Shown piece by piece: positions 1 to 8,130 of a stretch of DNA of 64,000 nucleotides. This DNA comes from Evansella halocellulosilytica (GTDB taxonomy: Bacteria > Bacillota > Bacilli > Bacillales > Salisediminibacteriaceae): positions 982,300 to 1,046,299 of the forward strand of contig NZ_NIST01000001.1 in the NCBI RefSeq assembly GCF_002335745.1. The letters are read 5' to 3'. The notes below the pieces were generated by a model that ran no database searches, had not been told where the DNA came from, and saw only the letters and a program-made list of their open reading frames with translations. The position numbers and the translations under genes are program-made. Numbering within the stretch: the stretch's first letter is position 1; every line of letters begins with the position of its first letter.

Positions 1-1
1 A

Positions 2-103
2 GAATCATCAACTGAGTTTTTATATGATACACTATCCGGCTCTAAGGTCCATATTCAAAGTTTGCTAGACGAAGCTTTTCAAATGGGCAAACAGTACCGT
101 TAG
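2..103 (+). CDS. 3' end of an unidentified protein
   Basis: An open frame enters from the left edge and ends at TAG 101-103, giving 33 visible residues ending in LLDEAFQMGKQYR. No domain can be recognised from so short a tail. The start lies outside the window. It is followed by a hairpin region shared with the converging gene on the other strand. Confidence 0.5.
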   Translation, partial: ESSTEFLYDTLSGSKVHIQSLLDEAFQMGKQYR

Positions 104-150
104 TAGACGTTTCGCTTGGGATTTATGGATTATAATCGGTGATATGAAAC

Positions 151-208
151 AAAAAAATTAGCGACTAATCCTTACAAAATCTATCATTTAGTAAGGGGGA
201 GTCGCTAA
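151..208 (-). terminator. terminator of the exported-protein gene
   Basis: Arms TTAGCGACT (158-166) and AGTCGCTAA (200-208) enclose a second stem CCTTAC/GTAAGG. Read on the minus strand the hairpin is followed by seven Us (151-157), so it ends the leftward gene at 262-819. Confidence 0.75.
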
Positions 209-261
209 GACATTCATTAAACCTGTGATCTACATCGAACGAAGATGGCCTTCTTCACCGT

Positions 262-819
262 TTATTTCGAAAATCTCTCTACTCTATTTATTATAGGATA
301 AATTTTAAAAATAAGGACTTCACTATTGATACCAAAATTATCAGCATGATTATTAAGGATTTCTCGTCTCTTGAGCTCTTTTTCTAATTTTTCCTCTGCG
401 ATTTCCATGTATCCTTTAATTACTTTAAAGTCTTTGTCCTTCTCTAACACTCGATCTGGTATATTGATGTACCAATCATCATGAACTTTTACAAGGTGAA
501 CGTTATGTTCGTAAACGAACCCTGATTCATATTCCATTTCGACTTGATAGACGACATCATCGGAATTTACAGCTTCTTTACTTAAAATTTCGTATAGCAC
601 TAACGGATCATCATCTTTATAGCTTTCTAGTTTCTCTTCTTCCGTTTCATATCTTTCATCAATGACTCTTTCTACGTATGATTCCACGTTGCTAACTCGT
701 AAATCAAGAATTTCCTTGATTTCTTCATCGGGATTAACATCTTTCCCTCCTGTTAATCCAGTGCTAGGTAACAACATGAAGATGACGAATACAATGAAAA
801 GTATACGAAGCTTCTTCAA
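262..819 (-). CDS. exported hypothetical protein
   Basis: A 185-residue protein. The N-terminus MKKLRILFIVFVIFMLLP is a typical Sec signal (Lys/Arg, then a hydrophobic stretch to about residue 18). There is no lipobox cysteine, so the mature protein is secreted or anchored by an uncleaved signal. The rest is soluble and rich in Glu, Lys and Asp, with likely helices around residues 28-70 and 125-165. No family is recognised. It is monocistronic and has its own terminator at 151-208. Its role is unknown. Confidence 0.75.
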   Translation of the reverse strand: MKKLRILFIVFVIFMLLPSTGLTGGKDVNPDEEIKEILDLRVSNVESYVERVIDERYETEEEKLESYKDDDPLVLYEILSKEAVNSDDVVYQVEMEYESGFVYEHNVHLVKVHDDWYINIPDRVLEKDKDFKVIKGYMEIAEEKLEKELKRREILNNHADNFGINSEVLIFKIYPIINRVERFSK

Positions 820-1055
820 TGAACAATCCCCCTATAATGAATGTGGAATTTATTCCCTATTGATTAGTTGCTTAAGAGTATAGAGTGATTACCTATTTTT
901 GTAAAGGGGTTGAGAGAATCGGGGATTTCTGCACCATAACATAAGTAGGTAGAAAATAATATCAGCAAGAAAATCTTGGTGATAAGAGAGACGGAGTCTT
1001 GTCGCTAAGGAACTAAAACTATTCGAAGATAGATGTTGGTAAAGACACATATATA

Positions 1056-1297
1056 TTGACCTTAAGGTAAAACTCATGTTATTATTTTATTGACCTTAAG
1101 GTAAATGTAGTGTGTGAGGAACACTATCACTGATAAAATCTCGCTACAAACATTTTTACTACTGAGGGATGTATTTCCATTATGAGTGTTATTGACCTTA
1201 AGTTAAAAACGACCAATAAACATATATCTCCCTTCGAAATAATGAAATAAGAAAAGCTCATGAATATCATTACAGTTATTGTTGACCTTAAGGATAA
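1056..1297. promoter_or_regulatory. four-copy operator array upstream of the TetR gene
   Basis: TTGACCTTAAGGTAA or a near variant occurs at 1056-1070, 1090-1105, 1192-1207 and 1282-1297. The core ACCTTAAGGT is a perfect palindrome in the first two copies, and copies 3 and 4 each differ in the last bases. A TetR dimer site is the natural reading. The last copy lies inside a promoter spacer just before the TetR gene at 1342, which suggests autoregulation and control of the ligase gene downstream. This also describes the 520-base gene-free stretch 820-1341, in which no gene was seen. Confidence 0.6.
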
Positions 1298-1298
1298 T
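1270..1298 (+). promoter_or_regulatory. sigma-A-like promoter of the TetR-ligase operon
   Basis: TTACAG (1270-1275) and GATAAT (1293-1298) are 17 bp apart. The fourth operator copy (1282-1297) fills the spacer and the -10 box, so repressor binding would block RNA polymerase. Confidence 0.45.
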
Positions 1299-1341
1299 AA
1301 ATTAATCGGGTTTTATAGATGTTAAAAGGTGGGAAGGAAAC

Positions 1342-1977
1342 ATGAATGATAAATTCTTAAACTTAAAGTCTGAAAGACGAGAGGCCATTATTAATGCAGC
1401 CCTTAAGGAATTTGCTACAAAAGGGTACCTGGATGCTTCTACAAACACGATTGCCAAAGAAGCTGGGATATCTAAGCCATTGCTTTTTCACTATACCAGT
1501 ACTAAGAAGGATCTATTTCTATACTTATGTGAATACAGTTTTCGTATTCTTAAACCAGAGCTAATAGAATACCTCGAGTCAATAAAGAAAGAAAGAGATG
1601 TTTTTATAAGGATTGATCAGGCTCTCCAACTCAAAATGAAATTAACTCATAAATATCAGTATTTATATGAATTTTATGTTATGACTTTTTTTACAGAAGC
1701 AGAAGAAGTGAAGGATGAGCTTGCAAGTAAAGTTGATGACGTTTACTTTACTAGTCTAGAAAAATTAAATGAAAACATCGACAAGTCCAAGTTCAAGGAT
1801 AATGTCAACGTTGAAAAGGCCATAAAAGTTATTACGTGGGTTAGTGAAGGGTTTGCAAATGAGGCAAACAAAGAACTGAAAACAGATGAAGGATATTCGA
1901 ACCGGAATGATGTAGGAAAATATCGTCAAGAGCTTGATGGTTACTTGTCATTACTGAAGGATTGTTTTTATAAATAA
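1342..1977 (+). CDS. TetR/AcrR-family transcriptional regulator
   Basis: 211 residues, the usual TetR length. The N-terminal helix-turn-helix lies at about residues 13-60 (motif IAKEAGISKPLLFHYTSTKK) and is followed by an all-helical ligand-binding region without recognisable specificity. The start is ATG 1342 behind the ribosome site GGTGGGAAGGA. It heads a likely operon with the PaaK-like ligase that begins 23 bases after its stop. The four upstream operator copies argue for autorepression. The inducer may be a carboxylic acid or CoA thioester linked to the ligase, which is inference. Confidence 0.85.
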   Translation: MNDKFLNLKSERREAIINAALKEFATKGYLDASTNTIAKEAGISKPLLFHYTSTKKDLFLYLCEYSFRILKPELIEYLESIKKERDVFIRIDQALQLKMKLTHKYQYLYEFYVMTFFTEAEEVKDELASKVDDVYFTSLEKLNENIDKSKFKDNVNVEKAIKVITWVSEGFANEANKELKTDEGYSNRNDVGKYRQELDGYLSLLKDCFYK

Positions 1978-2000
1978 TAAGAAAGAAGGAGTCGAACTAG

Positions 2001-3386
2001 ATGAGTGAAAGCACCTTTAAATTATGGTTAGATGCACGTAAAGTTAGAAAACAAGGAATGGAAGCAGTAAAACAGCGTCAGCGTGATCGCTTAAAAGAAA
2101 TGGTAAACTTTGCTCGCGTTAATTCCAATTTCTATCGTGATAAATACAAAAATCTACCGGATAATATCGAAAATCCGACATCATTACCAATTACGAATAA
2201 AAAAATGCTTATGAACTGTTTTGATGATTGGGTCACTGATCCGAAAATAACACTTGAACATGCTCGTTCCTTCATGAATAACTCAGATTTGGTAGGTGAG
2301 AAGTTTCAAGGAAAGTACTTATTAGCAACTACATCTGGAACAAGTGGGAACCGAGGTATTTTTGTCATGGACGAACGTAGCCAGGCAGTTAACGTTGCTC
2401 TTGGAATTATTAGAGCGCAGTCCTGGTATGGAGCAGGAGATCGTGCTCGTATGCTTGCCCGAGGAGGTCGACAAGCATTTATCATGGCGACAGGAGGTCA
2501 TTTTGTTGGGGTAGCTGGAGCTAGCCAAATAATTAAAAGTAATCGATTGGCTAACAAAACAATGAAGATTTTTTCAGTACACAAAGCTTTACCTGAACTG
2601 GTAGCTGAGCTTAATGATTATCAACCTACTATGATATTAGGCTACGCAAGTGTAGTGTCGTTGCTTGCTAGTGAACAGGAAGCTGGTCGATTAAAGATTA
2701 ACCCAGTCCTCGTACAGCCCGGAGGTGAGTCGCTCCCAGAAAGTGAATTTGAACGTATTGCGAAAGCTTTTAAAGCGAAAGTCCGCACTGCTTACTCTGC
2801 TACTGAATGTGCTTTTATGGCCTCAAGCTGTGAGCATGGTTGGCTCCATATTGATAGCGACTGGGTCATCCTTGAACCAGTCGATGCAGATTATAAGCCA
2901 ACTCCTGTGGGAGAGCAGTCCCATACTGTTCTTTTAAGTAATCTTGCAAACCGGATTCAGCCTGTTTTACGTTATGACCTTGGTGATTCGATCCTCACTC
3001 GTCCAGAGCCTTGTCCGTGTGGGAATCCACTGCCTGCAATCCGAATAAATGGGCGCTCAAACGACGTTCTTACATTTTCTACTGCCGAAGGTGAAGAGGT
3101 TACAATTACGCCACTAGCATTTGGAACGTTGTTTGACCGTACTCCTGGAATTGATCTGTTCCAGATCGTTCACATAGAACCAACTACGATAAAAGTACGT
3201 CTGCAGCTTTCAGATTACACAAATACAGAGAAAGTATGGCAGTCTATCCATGCCGAACTCTCTCACTTATTTACAGAAAACGAAATTAATCATATAAAAA
3301 TTGAACGTGCAACGGAACCTCCAGAGCAATCCTCAGGTGGCAAATACCGTACAATTATCCCCTTGGAGAGTACAACAAGTTCATAA
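2001..3386 (+). CDS. PaaK-like AMP-forming acyl-CoA ligase family protein
   Basis: 461 residues in the phenylacetate-CoA ligase/CoF synthetase branch of adenylate-forming enzymes, which activate a carboxylate with ATP and pass it to CoA or another acceptor. Visible motifs are the phosphate loop TSGTSG at residues 111-116, AYSATE in the middle, RYDLGDS (YRTGD equivalent), GRSNDVL, and a C-terminal GGK whose Lys448 matches the catalytic lysine of the family. There is no signal peptide, so it is cytosolic. The AGAAGGAG ribosome site precedes ATG 2001. It is co-transcribed with the TetR gene. The substrate cannot be read from sequence. Confidence 0.8.
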   Translation: MSESTFKLWLDARKVRKQGMEAVKQRQRDRLKEMVNFARVNSNFYRDKYKNLPDNIENPTSLPITNKKMLMNCFDDWVTDPKITLEHARSFMNNSDLVGEKFQGKYLLATTSGTSGNRGIFVMDERSQAVNVALGIIRAQSWYGAGDRARMLARGGRQAFIMATGGHFVGVAGASQIIKSNRLANKTMKIFSVHKALPELVAELNDYQPTMILGYASVVSLLASEQEAGRLKINPVLVQPGGESLPESEFERIAKAFKAKVRTAYSATECAFMASSCEHGWLHIDSDWVILEPVDADYKPTPVGEQSHTVLLSNLANRIQPVLRYDLGDSILTRPEPCPCGNPLPAIRINGRSNDVLTFSTAEGEEVTITPLAFGTLFDRTPGIDLFQIVHIEPTTIKVRLQLSDYTNTEKVWQSIHAELSHLFTENEINHIKIERATEPPEQSSGGKYRTIIPLESTTSS

Positions 3387-3445
3387 GATTAGTATGAAGA
3401 TTAAACTTACCTCTGTGAAAAAGCAGCTTCATTTACCACCACTTA

Positions 3446-3465
3446 TATAAGCTGATTAGCTTATA
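3446..3465. promoter_or_regulatory. perfect palindrome before the DUF998 gene
   Basis: TATAAGCT and AGCTTATA surround a 4-base centre. It lacks a U tract, so it may be an operator rather than a terminator. Function is not established. Confidence 0.3.
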
Positions 3466-3534
3466 AAATCGGATGACAAATGTCACTAGTATCACGATCT
3501 TTTTGCCAATATGATTTAGATATACAAGAAGGGA

Positions 3535-4245
3535 ATGATCAAATTGACAAATGGTGGGGAGCGAGGATCGTCAGAAAGGTTGACTATATGTTTGTTACGT
3601 TGCGGAATGGTCGGTTCTATCATGTTTGTGATCGTTTTTCTCGTCGATGGAGCGACTCGTATCGGTTATGATCCGATATACCATCCAGTTAGTGCGTTAA
3701 GTCTTGGTGACAGAGGATGGATCCAAGTTGTTAACTTTATAATAGCGGGACTACTCATGATTGCTTTTGCAGTAGGATTGCGACGGGCGCTATTTCCTGG
3801 TCATGGTGCAAAATGGGGGCCATTATTGTTTGGATTATTTGGGTTAAGTCTGCTGTTTTCAGGTGTTTTTGTTATGGATCCTATGAAAGGGTATCCTCCA
3901 GGAGCACCGTCTGGAGTCTATAGTGATGGTACTAGCTGGCATCACACGGTGCACGATGCATTTGGTATTGTTGTGTTCACTTCGCTTCCGATCGCATGTT
4001 TTGTCATTGCCCGTAGGTTCACCAAGTCTGCGAGGCGCAGCTGGTCAATATATAGTACACTCACTGGCTTTGTCATGATCGTCCTTTTCTTTATTTTTGG
4101 GACGTTATGGGAGAGTGACTCTCCTTTTAGCGGGCTCATTCAACGTATAATGCTCATTGTAGGATTTTTGTGGACCACTTTAGTTGCTATCTATCTGATT
4201 AAGAGGCTGAAGAAAGAGAGTGAACGAGATGGGAGACAAATATAG
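3535..4245 (+). CDS. DUF998 family membrane protein
   Basis: 236 residues with about six hydrophobic segments, an early YHPVSALSLGDRGWIQ motif and short Arg/Lys-rich loops, as in the DUF998 family of six-helix membrane proteins of unknown function. The start ATG 3535 follows an AGAAGGGA ribosome site. A paralogous DUF998 protein is encoded at 47717. It stands alone after the ligase, with a palindrome upstream. No catalytic residues are evident. Confidence 0.75.
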   Translation: MIKLTNGGERGSSERLTICLLRCGMVGSIMFVIVFLVDGATRIGYDPIYHPVSALSLGDRGWIQVVNFIIAGLLMIAFAVGLRRALFPGHGAKWGPLLFGLFGLSLLFSGVFVMDPMKGYPPGAPSGVYSDGTSWHHTVHDAFGIVVFTSLPIACFVIARRFTKSARRSWSIYSTLTGFVMIVLFFIFGTLWESDSPFSGLIQRIMLIVGFLWTTLVAIYLIKRLKKESERDGRQI

Positions 4246-4442
4246 GATTTCCTGTTCCTGAAATTGGTCGATTCGTTGGTATAATTAGTACGTTTCTTAT
4301 TGACTTCTCTTTTTGGGCTTATATGGAGCGGGGACATGAACATTCAATACTGGAGATCATGAAGGAAACAATACCTATTTGGAACAGATGGACTGCTTCG
4401 ATTGTTGGAATCCTTCTTGTTCATTTCATTCCGCTTCGTTAA
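4242..4442 (+). pseudogene. remnant of a small membrane-protein gene
   Basis: A 66-codon open frame overlaps the stop of the DUF998 gene in another frame, ends at TAA 4440-4442, and has two hydrophobic segments (GIISTFLIDFSFWAY and ASIVGILLVHFIPL). It has no in-frame ATG, GTG or TTG after the upstream stop at 4221 until ATG inside the first segment. It may be a decayed or frameshifted tail. The rest of 4443-4560 shows nothing else. Confidence 0.3.
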
Positions 4443-4560
4443 GAGAAATACAATCCGTAGAACGTTCATGAAGAAGATGAGCGATGTTGTTATCGATTAT
4501 AGAGTATAGAAAAAGATAATCATTTCTCATAAATTTCTCTTGCAAGAGGAGGACTCAAAA

Positions 4561-5439
4561 ATGTCTAAAAAATGCGTGAAGCTAGATAATGGTGAAGTTA
4601 TTGCTTATAAAAAAAGGGGATATGGAGAAAAGGTCGTAGTGTTGATTCATGGCAATATGTCCTCAAGTGAACATTATTCATCATTACTTGAACAAATTGA
4701 TCCGGAATCCTATACACTTTACGCACTAGACTTAAGGGGTTTTGGTGATAGTACTTACTACTCTCCAATTGAATCGGTTCGTGACCTCTCGAATGATATT
4801 TATAAATTTATAGACCATCTAAATATAGGGAAGGTTTATTTAATTGGGTGGTCTGCAGGTGGCCCAGTCTGTCTACAAGTAAGTATTGACCATCCAGGTT
4901 TAGTGGAAGGTATAATCCTTTTGAGTTCAGTAAGTTTTAAAGGAGATCCCATACAAAGAAAAGACAAATCAGGTGTAATAAACGGTGAGTATTATGAAAG
5001 TAAGGAAGAGATGGCTCTGGATCCTGAGATAGCTATCCCATCAAAAGCTATACAAAATAAAGATTTCAATATAATGAATAGTATGTGGAATGTAGGGATT
5101 TATACAAACCAGAAGCCATCTCAAAGTAGAAACGAATTATTGATTAAAGAAACGTTTAAACAGCGAAATCTTGAAGATATTTATTGGGCTCTTGCTCATT
5201 TTAATCTTTCCTATGAACATAATGGCTACAGTCAAGGGAGCGGACTGATTAAACAAATTAACGTTCCTGTATTAAGCTATTGGGGAGAACAGGATCGAAT
5301 TATTAAGTTTAAGGATGTTAAAAGTACAGTGGACTCACTCCCGAATGCCTCATTGCGAGTTTTAAAAGAGTGTGGTCATTCACCACTTGTTGATAACTTA
5401 GAAGAGGTACTTAACGGTATGAAAGATGTATTCGTTTAG
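4561..5439 (+). CDS. alpha/beta hydrolase
   Basis: 292 residues with an alpha/beta-hydrolase fold. The oxyanion region is VVVLIHGNMSSSEHY, the nucleophile elbow GWSAGG carries the catalytic Ser, and a late Asp (GEQDRI) and His (ECGHSP) complete the triad. ATG 4561 is chosen because AGAGGAGG lies 8 bases before it. An upstream TTG at 4540 in the same frame would place that site inside the gene. There is no signal peptide. It may be an esterase or a haloperoxidase-like lid-bearing enzyme. The substrate is unknown and it is monocistronic. Confidence 0.8.
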   Translation: MSKKCVKLDNGEVIAYKKRGYGEKVVVLIHGNMSSSEHYSSLLEQIDPESYTLYALDLRGFGDSTYYSPIESVRDLSNDIYKFIDHLNIGKVYLIGWSAGGPVCLQVSIDHPGLVEGIILLSSVSFKGDPIQRKDKSGVINGEYYESKEEMALDPEIAIPSKAIQNKDFNIMNSMWNVGIYTNQKPSQSRNELLIKETFKQRNLEDIYWALAHFNLSYEHNGYSQGSGLIKQINVPVLSYWGEQDRIIKFKDVKSTVDSLPNASLRVLKECGHSPLVDNLEEVLNGMKDVFV

Positions 5440-5514
5440 CTTACAATCCAACGAGAAAAACTTTAGTAGGTTTAAAGAATGCTTTCATCGAGAGTCATGA
5501 AAGAGGTTTGATAT

Positions 5515-6399
5515 CTATTGTATATTAGTATCATTGAAAACATCTTTGGCTACCGTGAGAAACTCTTTTACAGCCGGAGAGGCCTCAGAGATTGAAGGGC
5601 AGGCTAGTGAAACGTTACGAGAATGTGTTAAATTCAGCTTTCCTATTTTAATGTTTTGCTGTGTTTTCAAAAATAACTCTGGACCAATGGTTATTCCGAG
5701 ACCTTCCTGTACCATATTAGCAATGGTATTACAGTCATGCACTTCAAAACGAACAGTTGGTTTCATTTGTGCTTCTTCAAATAAATCCTCTACATGAGAT
5801 TGATACATCCCTGTTGGCATAATAAAGGGCTCCGCCTCTAAGTCTCGCATATTTATTGTTTCTCTGTGGAGAAATTGATGTTCAGGGTGAAAAGCTACGA
5901 CCATGTTGTCTTTTATGAGAGGAACAAAATCCAAATCTGGATATGACATCCCTTGCACGACAAACCCAATGTCAATAATTCCTGTGTTTAACCATTCGGT
6001 AATCTCTTCATATGTCCCTTCGTAAAACTTAAATTCTATTTTAGGATGCTTTTTCTGAAACTTTGAAAGTATTTTTGGTAATAAGCAGGACGATGCGCTT
6101 GCAAAGGTACCAATTCGAATGGTTCCTGTTTCTAAGTTTGATGCTAGCGCTACTTCCTGATTTATTTTTTCTATTCGATTTAATATTTCCCTCATATGCA
6201 GAATCGTCCTTTGCCCTACTTCAGTTAGTGTTATCCCTTTTTTACGATCACGAATTAATAACGTTACTCCCCATTCTGATTCCAGGCTAGAAATGGCATG
6301 GCTTACGGCTGATTGCGTCATATTTAGTTTTTCAGCAGCTTTTGTAAAGCTTCCTAGTTCAACAACTTTCGTTATTATCTCAAAGCGAACGATGCTCAT
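5515..6399 (-). CDS. LysR-family transcriptional regulator
   Basis: 294 residues. The winged helix at residues 1-60 contains GSFTKAAEKLNMTQSAVSHA, and a periplasmic-binding-protein-like effector domain follows from about 88. Start ATG 6399 gives the standard LysR length, with GGGAGATG upstream. A longer in-frame start at 6513 would overlap the MFS gene and add a tail atypical of the family. It is divergent from the MFS transporter at 6463, which is its probable target. A short hairpin CTTTCAT/ATGAAAG lies beyond its stop (about 5481-5503). Confidence 0.85.
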   Translation of the reverse strand: MSIVRFEIITKVVELGSFTKAAEKLNMTQSAVSHAISSLESEWGVTLLIRDRKKGITLTEVGQRTILHMREILNRIEKINQEVALASNLETGTIRIGTFASASSCLLPKILSKFQKKHPKIEFKFYEGTYEEITEWLNTGIIDIGFVVQGMSYPDLDFVPLIKDNMVVAFHPEHQFLHRETINMRDLEAEPFIMPTGMYQSHVEDLFEEAQMKPTVRFEVHDCNTIANMVQEGLGITIGPELFLKTQQNIKIGKLNLTHSRNVSLACPSISEASPAVKEFLTVAKDVFNDTNIQ

Positions 6400-6462
6400 G
6401 AGTAAAAGCTCATCTCCCTCATTAAATATATCAATTTTACTTATGTTACCACGGAGTTTAAA

Positions 6463-7677
6463 ATGAAAGCAACTTGGAGGGAGTTGGAGAAATTGAAGGA
6501 GAGAATCAATCAATTAACTATATTTTTGTTAGCTTTAGGAGCATTTGCTACAGGTACGGCAGAGTTTGTTATTTCTGGAATATTAGAGATTATATCTTAT
6601 GATTTTAATGTAACGGTATCATTAGCAGGTCAATTAATCACCGTATATTCTTTATCTTACGCCGCAGGAGCACTAATACTTGTGCTATTAACTGCAAAGT
6701 TTGAGCGTAAAAAAGTATTATTATATTCCATCCTTACATTTATATTAGGAAATCTTATAGCATTTTTTAGTTACAGTTATAGTTTGCTAATGTTATCGCG
6801 AATCGTCATGGCTATGAGCGGTGGATTATTTATTGTAGTTGCAACGAATTATGCTGCTCAAATTTCTACTCCTGAAAAACGTGGAAGTGCTATCGCAACA
6901 GTTATTACTGGTTTTACTGTTTCGTTAGTTCTTGGAGTACCTATAGGAACATTTTTAGCGGCTTATGTAGATTGGCGGTATATTTTTTTAATCATTGCTT
7001 TTGTTACAGTACTCATTTTATTTTTGCTTTACAAATTGTTACCTAGTATAAAAGGAAATGCGCCACAACCTTTTAAACAACAGATACAGGTTATGAAAGA
7101 TAAACGTCTAATTGCAGGGCTAACAACGACTATATTATGGATTCTTGGATATACGATGGTATTTGCTTATATTTCACCGTTGTTAAGTACATCTGCTGAT
7201 TTGTCAATAGAAATGATTAGTGTAGTATTATTCGTATTAGGCACTTTTGCTTTTATGGGTTCACGTTTTGGTGGGTTTGCTGTGGACAAATGGGGGCCAA
7301 ATCGAACTATATCAATCAGTTTATTCGTTCATGCAGTTGCCTTATTTGCTTTGACCTTTACAATGGGTTCAACAACAGGAGTATTTATCACGATTATGGT
7401 TTGGGGAGCAGCAACTTGGACAACAACACCAGCAAAGCAATTCTATCTTATATCGTTGAAGCCAAATGCCTCAGAAACGATATTAAGCTTTAATACGGCA
7501 TTGATGAATATTGGAATGACCTTAGGTGCAGCTTTAGGAGGTATAATCATACAATATACGACGGTTTTAAATTTAAGTTGGATTAGTGGGTTGTTCGTAT
7601 TGCTCGCATTAATTTCTATCTTTTATTCATTTCACTTAAATGAAGTGTACAGAAAACGTGAGAAAGTAATTGCATAA
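6463..7677 (+). CDS. MFS drug/nucleoside efflux transporter (DHA1 type)
   Basis: 404 residues with 12 predicted membrane helices. Motif A-like VLLTAKFERKKVLL follows helix 2, and FATGTAEFVISGIL in helix 1 is typical of the AraJ/PbuE branch of DHA1 antiporters. The exporter sits in the membrane and probably uses the proton gradient. The divergent LysR gene at 6399 should control it. ATG 6463 is used, but the ribosome site is weak and a downstream TTG is possible. The substrate is not predictable. Confidence 0.8.
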   Translation: MKATWRELEKLKERINQLTIFLLALGAFATGTAEFVISGILEIISYDFNVTVSLAGQLITVYSLSYAAGALILVLLTAKFERKKVLLYSILTFILGNLIAFFSYSYSLLMLSRIVMAMSGGLFIVVATNYAAQISTPEKRGSAIATVITGFTVSLVLGVPIGTFLAAYVDWRYIFLIIAFVTVLILFLLYKLLPSIKGNAPQPFKQQIQVMKDKRLIAGLTTTILWILGYTMVFAYISPLLSTSADLSIEMISVVLFVLGTFAFMGSRFGGFAVDKWGPNRTISISLFVHAVALFALTFTMGSTTGVFITIMVWGAATWTTTPAKQFYLISLKPNASETILSFNTALMNIGMTLGAALGGIIIQYTTVLNLSWISGLFVLLALISIFYSFHLNEVYRKREKVIA

Positions 7678-7805
7678 AGCAGCTATGATGATATGAAAAA
7701 ATAATTAACGATGAGTTTAGTTAAATGACAGTGGAAGCACTAATTAAATTAAGGCGTATCCCAATCCTACAAAAAGAAATACTTGTATGAATTTAACAAA
7801 TATAG

Positions 7806-7834
7806 TTGATTATTATAAGAAGGTCATATAAATT
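7806..7834 (+). promoter_or_regulatory. probable promoter of the vgb-vat leader
   Basis: TTGATT (7806-7811) and TAAATT (7829-7834) are 17 bp apart; an overlapping TATAAA at 7827 is an alternative -10. Transcription from here would start near 7841, just ahead of the 3-codon upstream ORF. Confidence 0.4.
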
Positions 7835-7867
7835 GTAACTAATAAATGCGGAAGGGTGAAAGCGTAC

Positions 7868-7879
7868 ATGATTCAATAA
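7868..7879 (+). CDS. 3-codon leader ORF (Met-Ile-Gln-stop)
   Basis: ATG ATT CAA TAA, preceded by GGAAGGGTGA (7850-7859), a good ribosome site at ordinary spacing. It ends 11 bases before the first helix of the leader. A mini-ORF with a strong ribosome site in a resistance leader is the hallmark of ribosome-mediated attenuation. Here it is inferred, not shown. Confidence 0.5.
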   Translation: MIQ

Positions 7880-8064
7880 TCCTTACTTTAAGAGAAATCG
7901 ATAATATTATTTTTAAATTCAGAATGGGCTGTATGTCAATCTGGACCCAAAAATGATTATATCGATTGTCTTTCTGGGATAGGATTATTGTATGTACGTT
8001 ATATGAGACTTAAAAATGGCTTGAAGACAAGTTTGTTTTAAGGCTTAATAATGGACTACATAAC

Positions 8065-8098
8065 CTCCTATCTCAGAAATTGAGCGTAGGAGTTTTTT
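8065..8098 (+). terminator. attenuator terminator ahead of vgb
   Basis: CTCCTA (8065-8070) pairs with TAGGAG (8087-8092), extended by CTCA/TGAG around a GAAA-type loop, and is followed by six Ts. It lies 388 bases after the MFS stop but only 33 before the vgb start, so it fits a vgb leader better than an MFS terminator. Confidence 0.75.
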
Positions 8099-8130
8099 GC
8101 GTGCCAAAAATTATAATTGGAGGGATGAAG

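Larger units (their letters stand above)
7841..8130 (+). promoter_or_regulatory. candidate ribosome-mediated attenuator of vgb-vat
   Basis: Three competing helices can be drawn. Helix 1 pairs 7891-7903 with 7960-7975 (AATCGATA/TATCGATT, plus AGAGA with UUUCU). Helix 2, the antiterminator, pairs 7971-7984 (TTTCTGGGATAGGA) with 8066-8079 over 14 bp with one G-U. Helix 3 is the terminator at 8065-8098. Helix 2 uses the 5' arm of the terminator, and helix 1 uses the start of helix 2. A ribosome paused on the leader ORF would cover the beginning of helix 1, free helix 2 and allow read-through into vgb. The remainder of 7678-7805 shows nothing recognisable. Confidence 0.55.

Noticed and set aside
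7678-8098. Terminator at 8065 as the end of the MFS transcript
   Set aside because: It is about 390 bases from the MFS stop, and its 5' arm is specifically matched by an upstream antiterminator, which favours the vgb attenuator reading.
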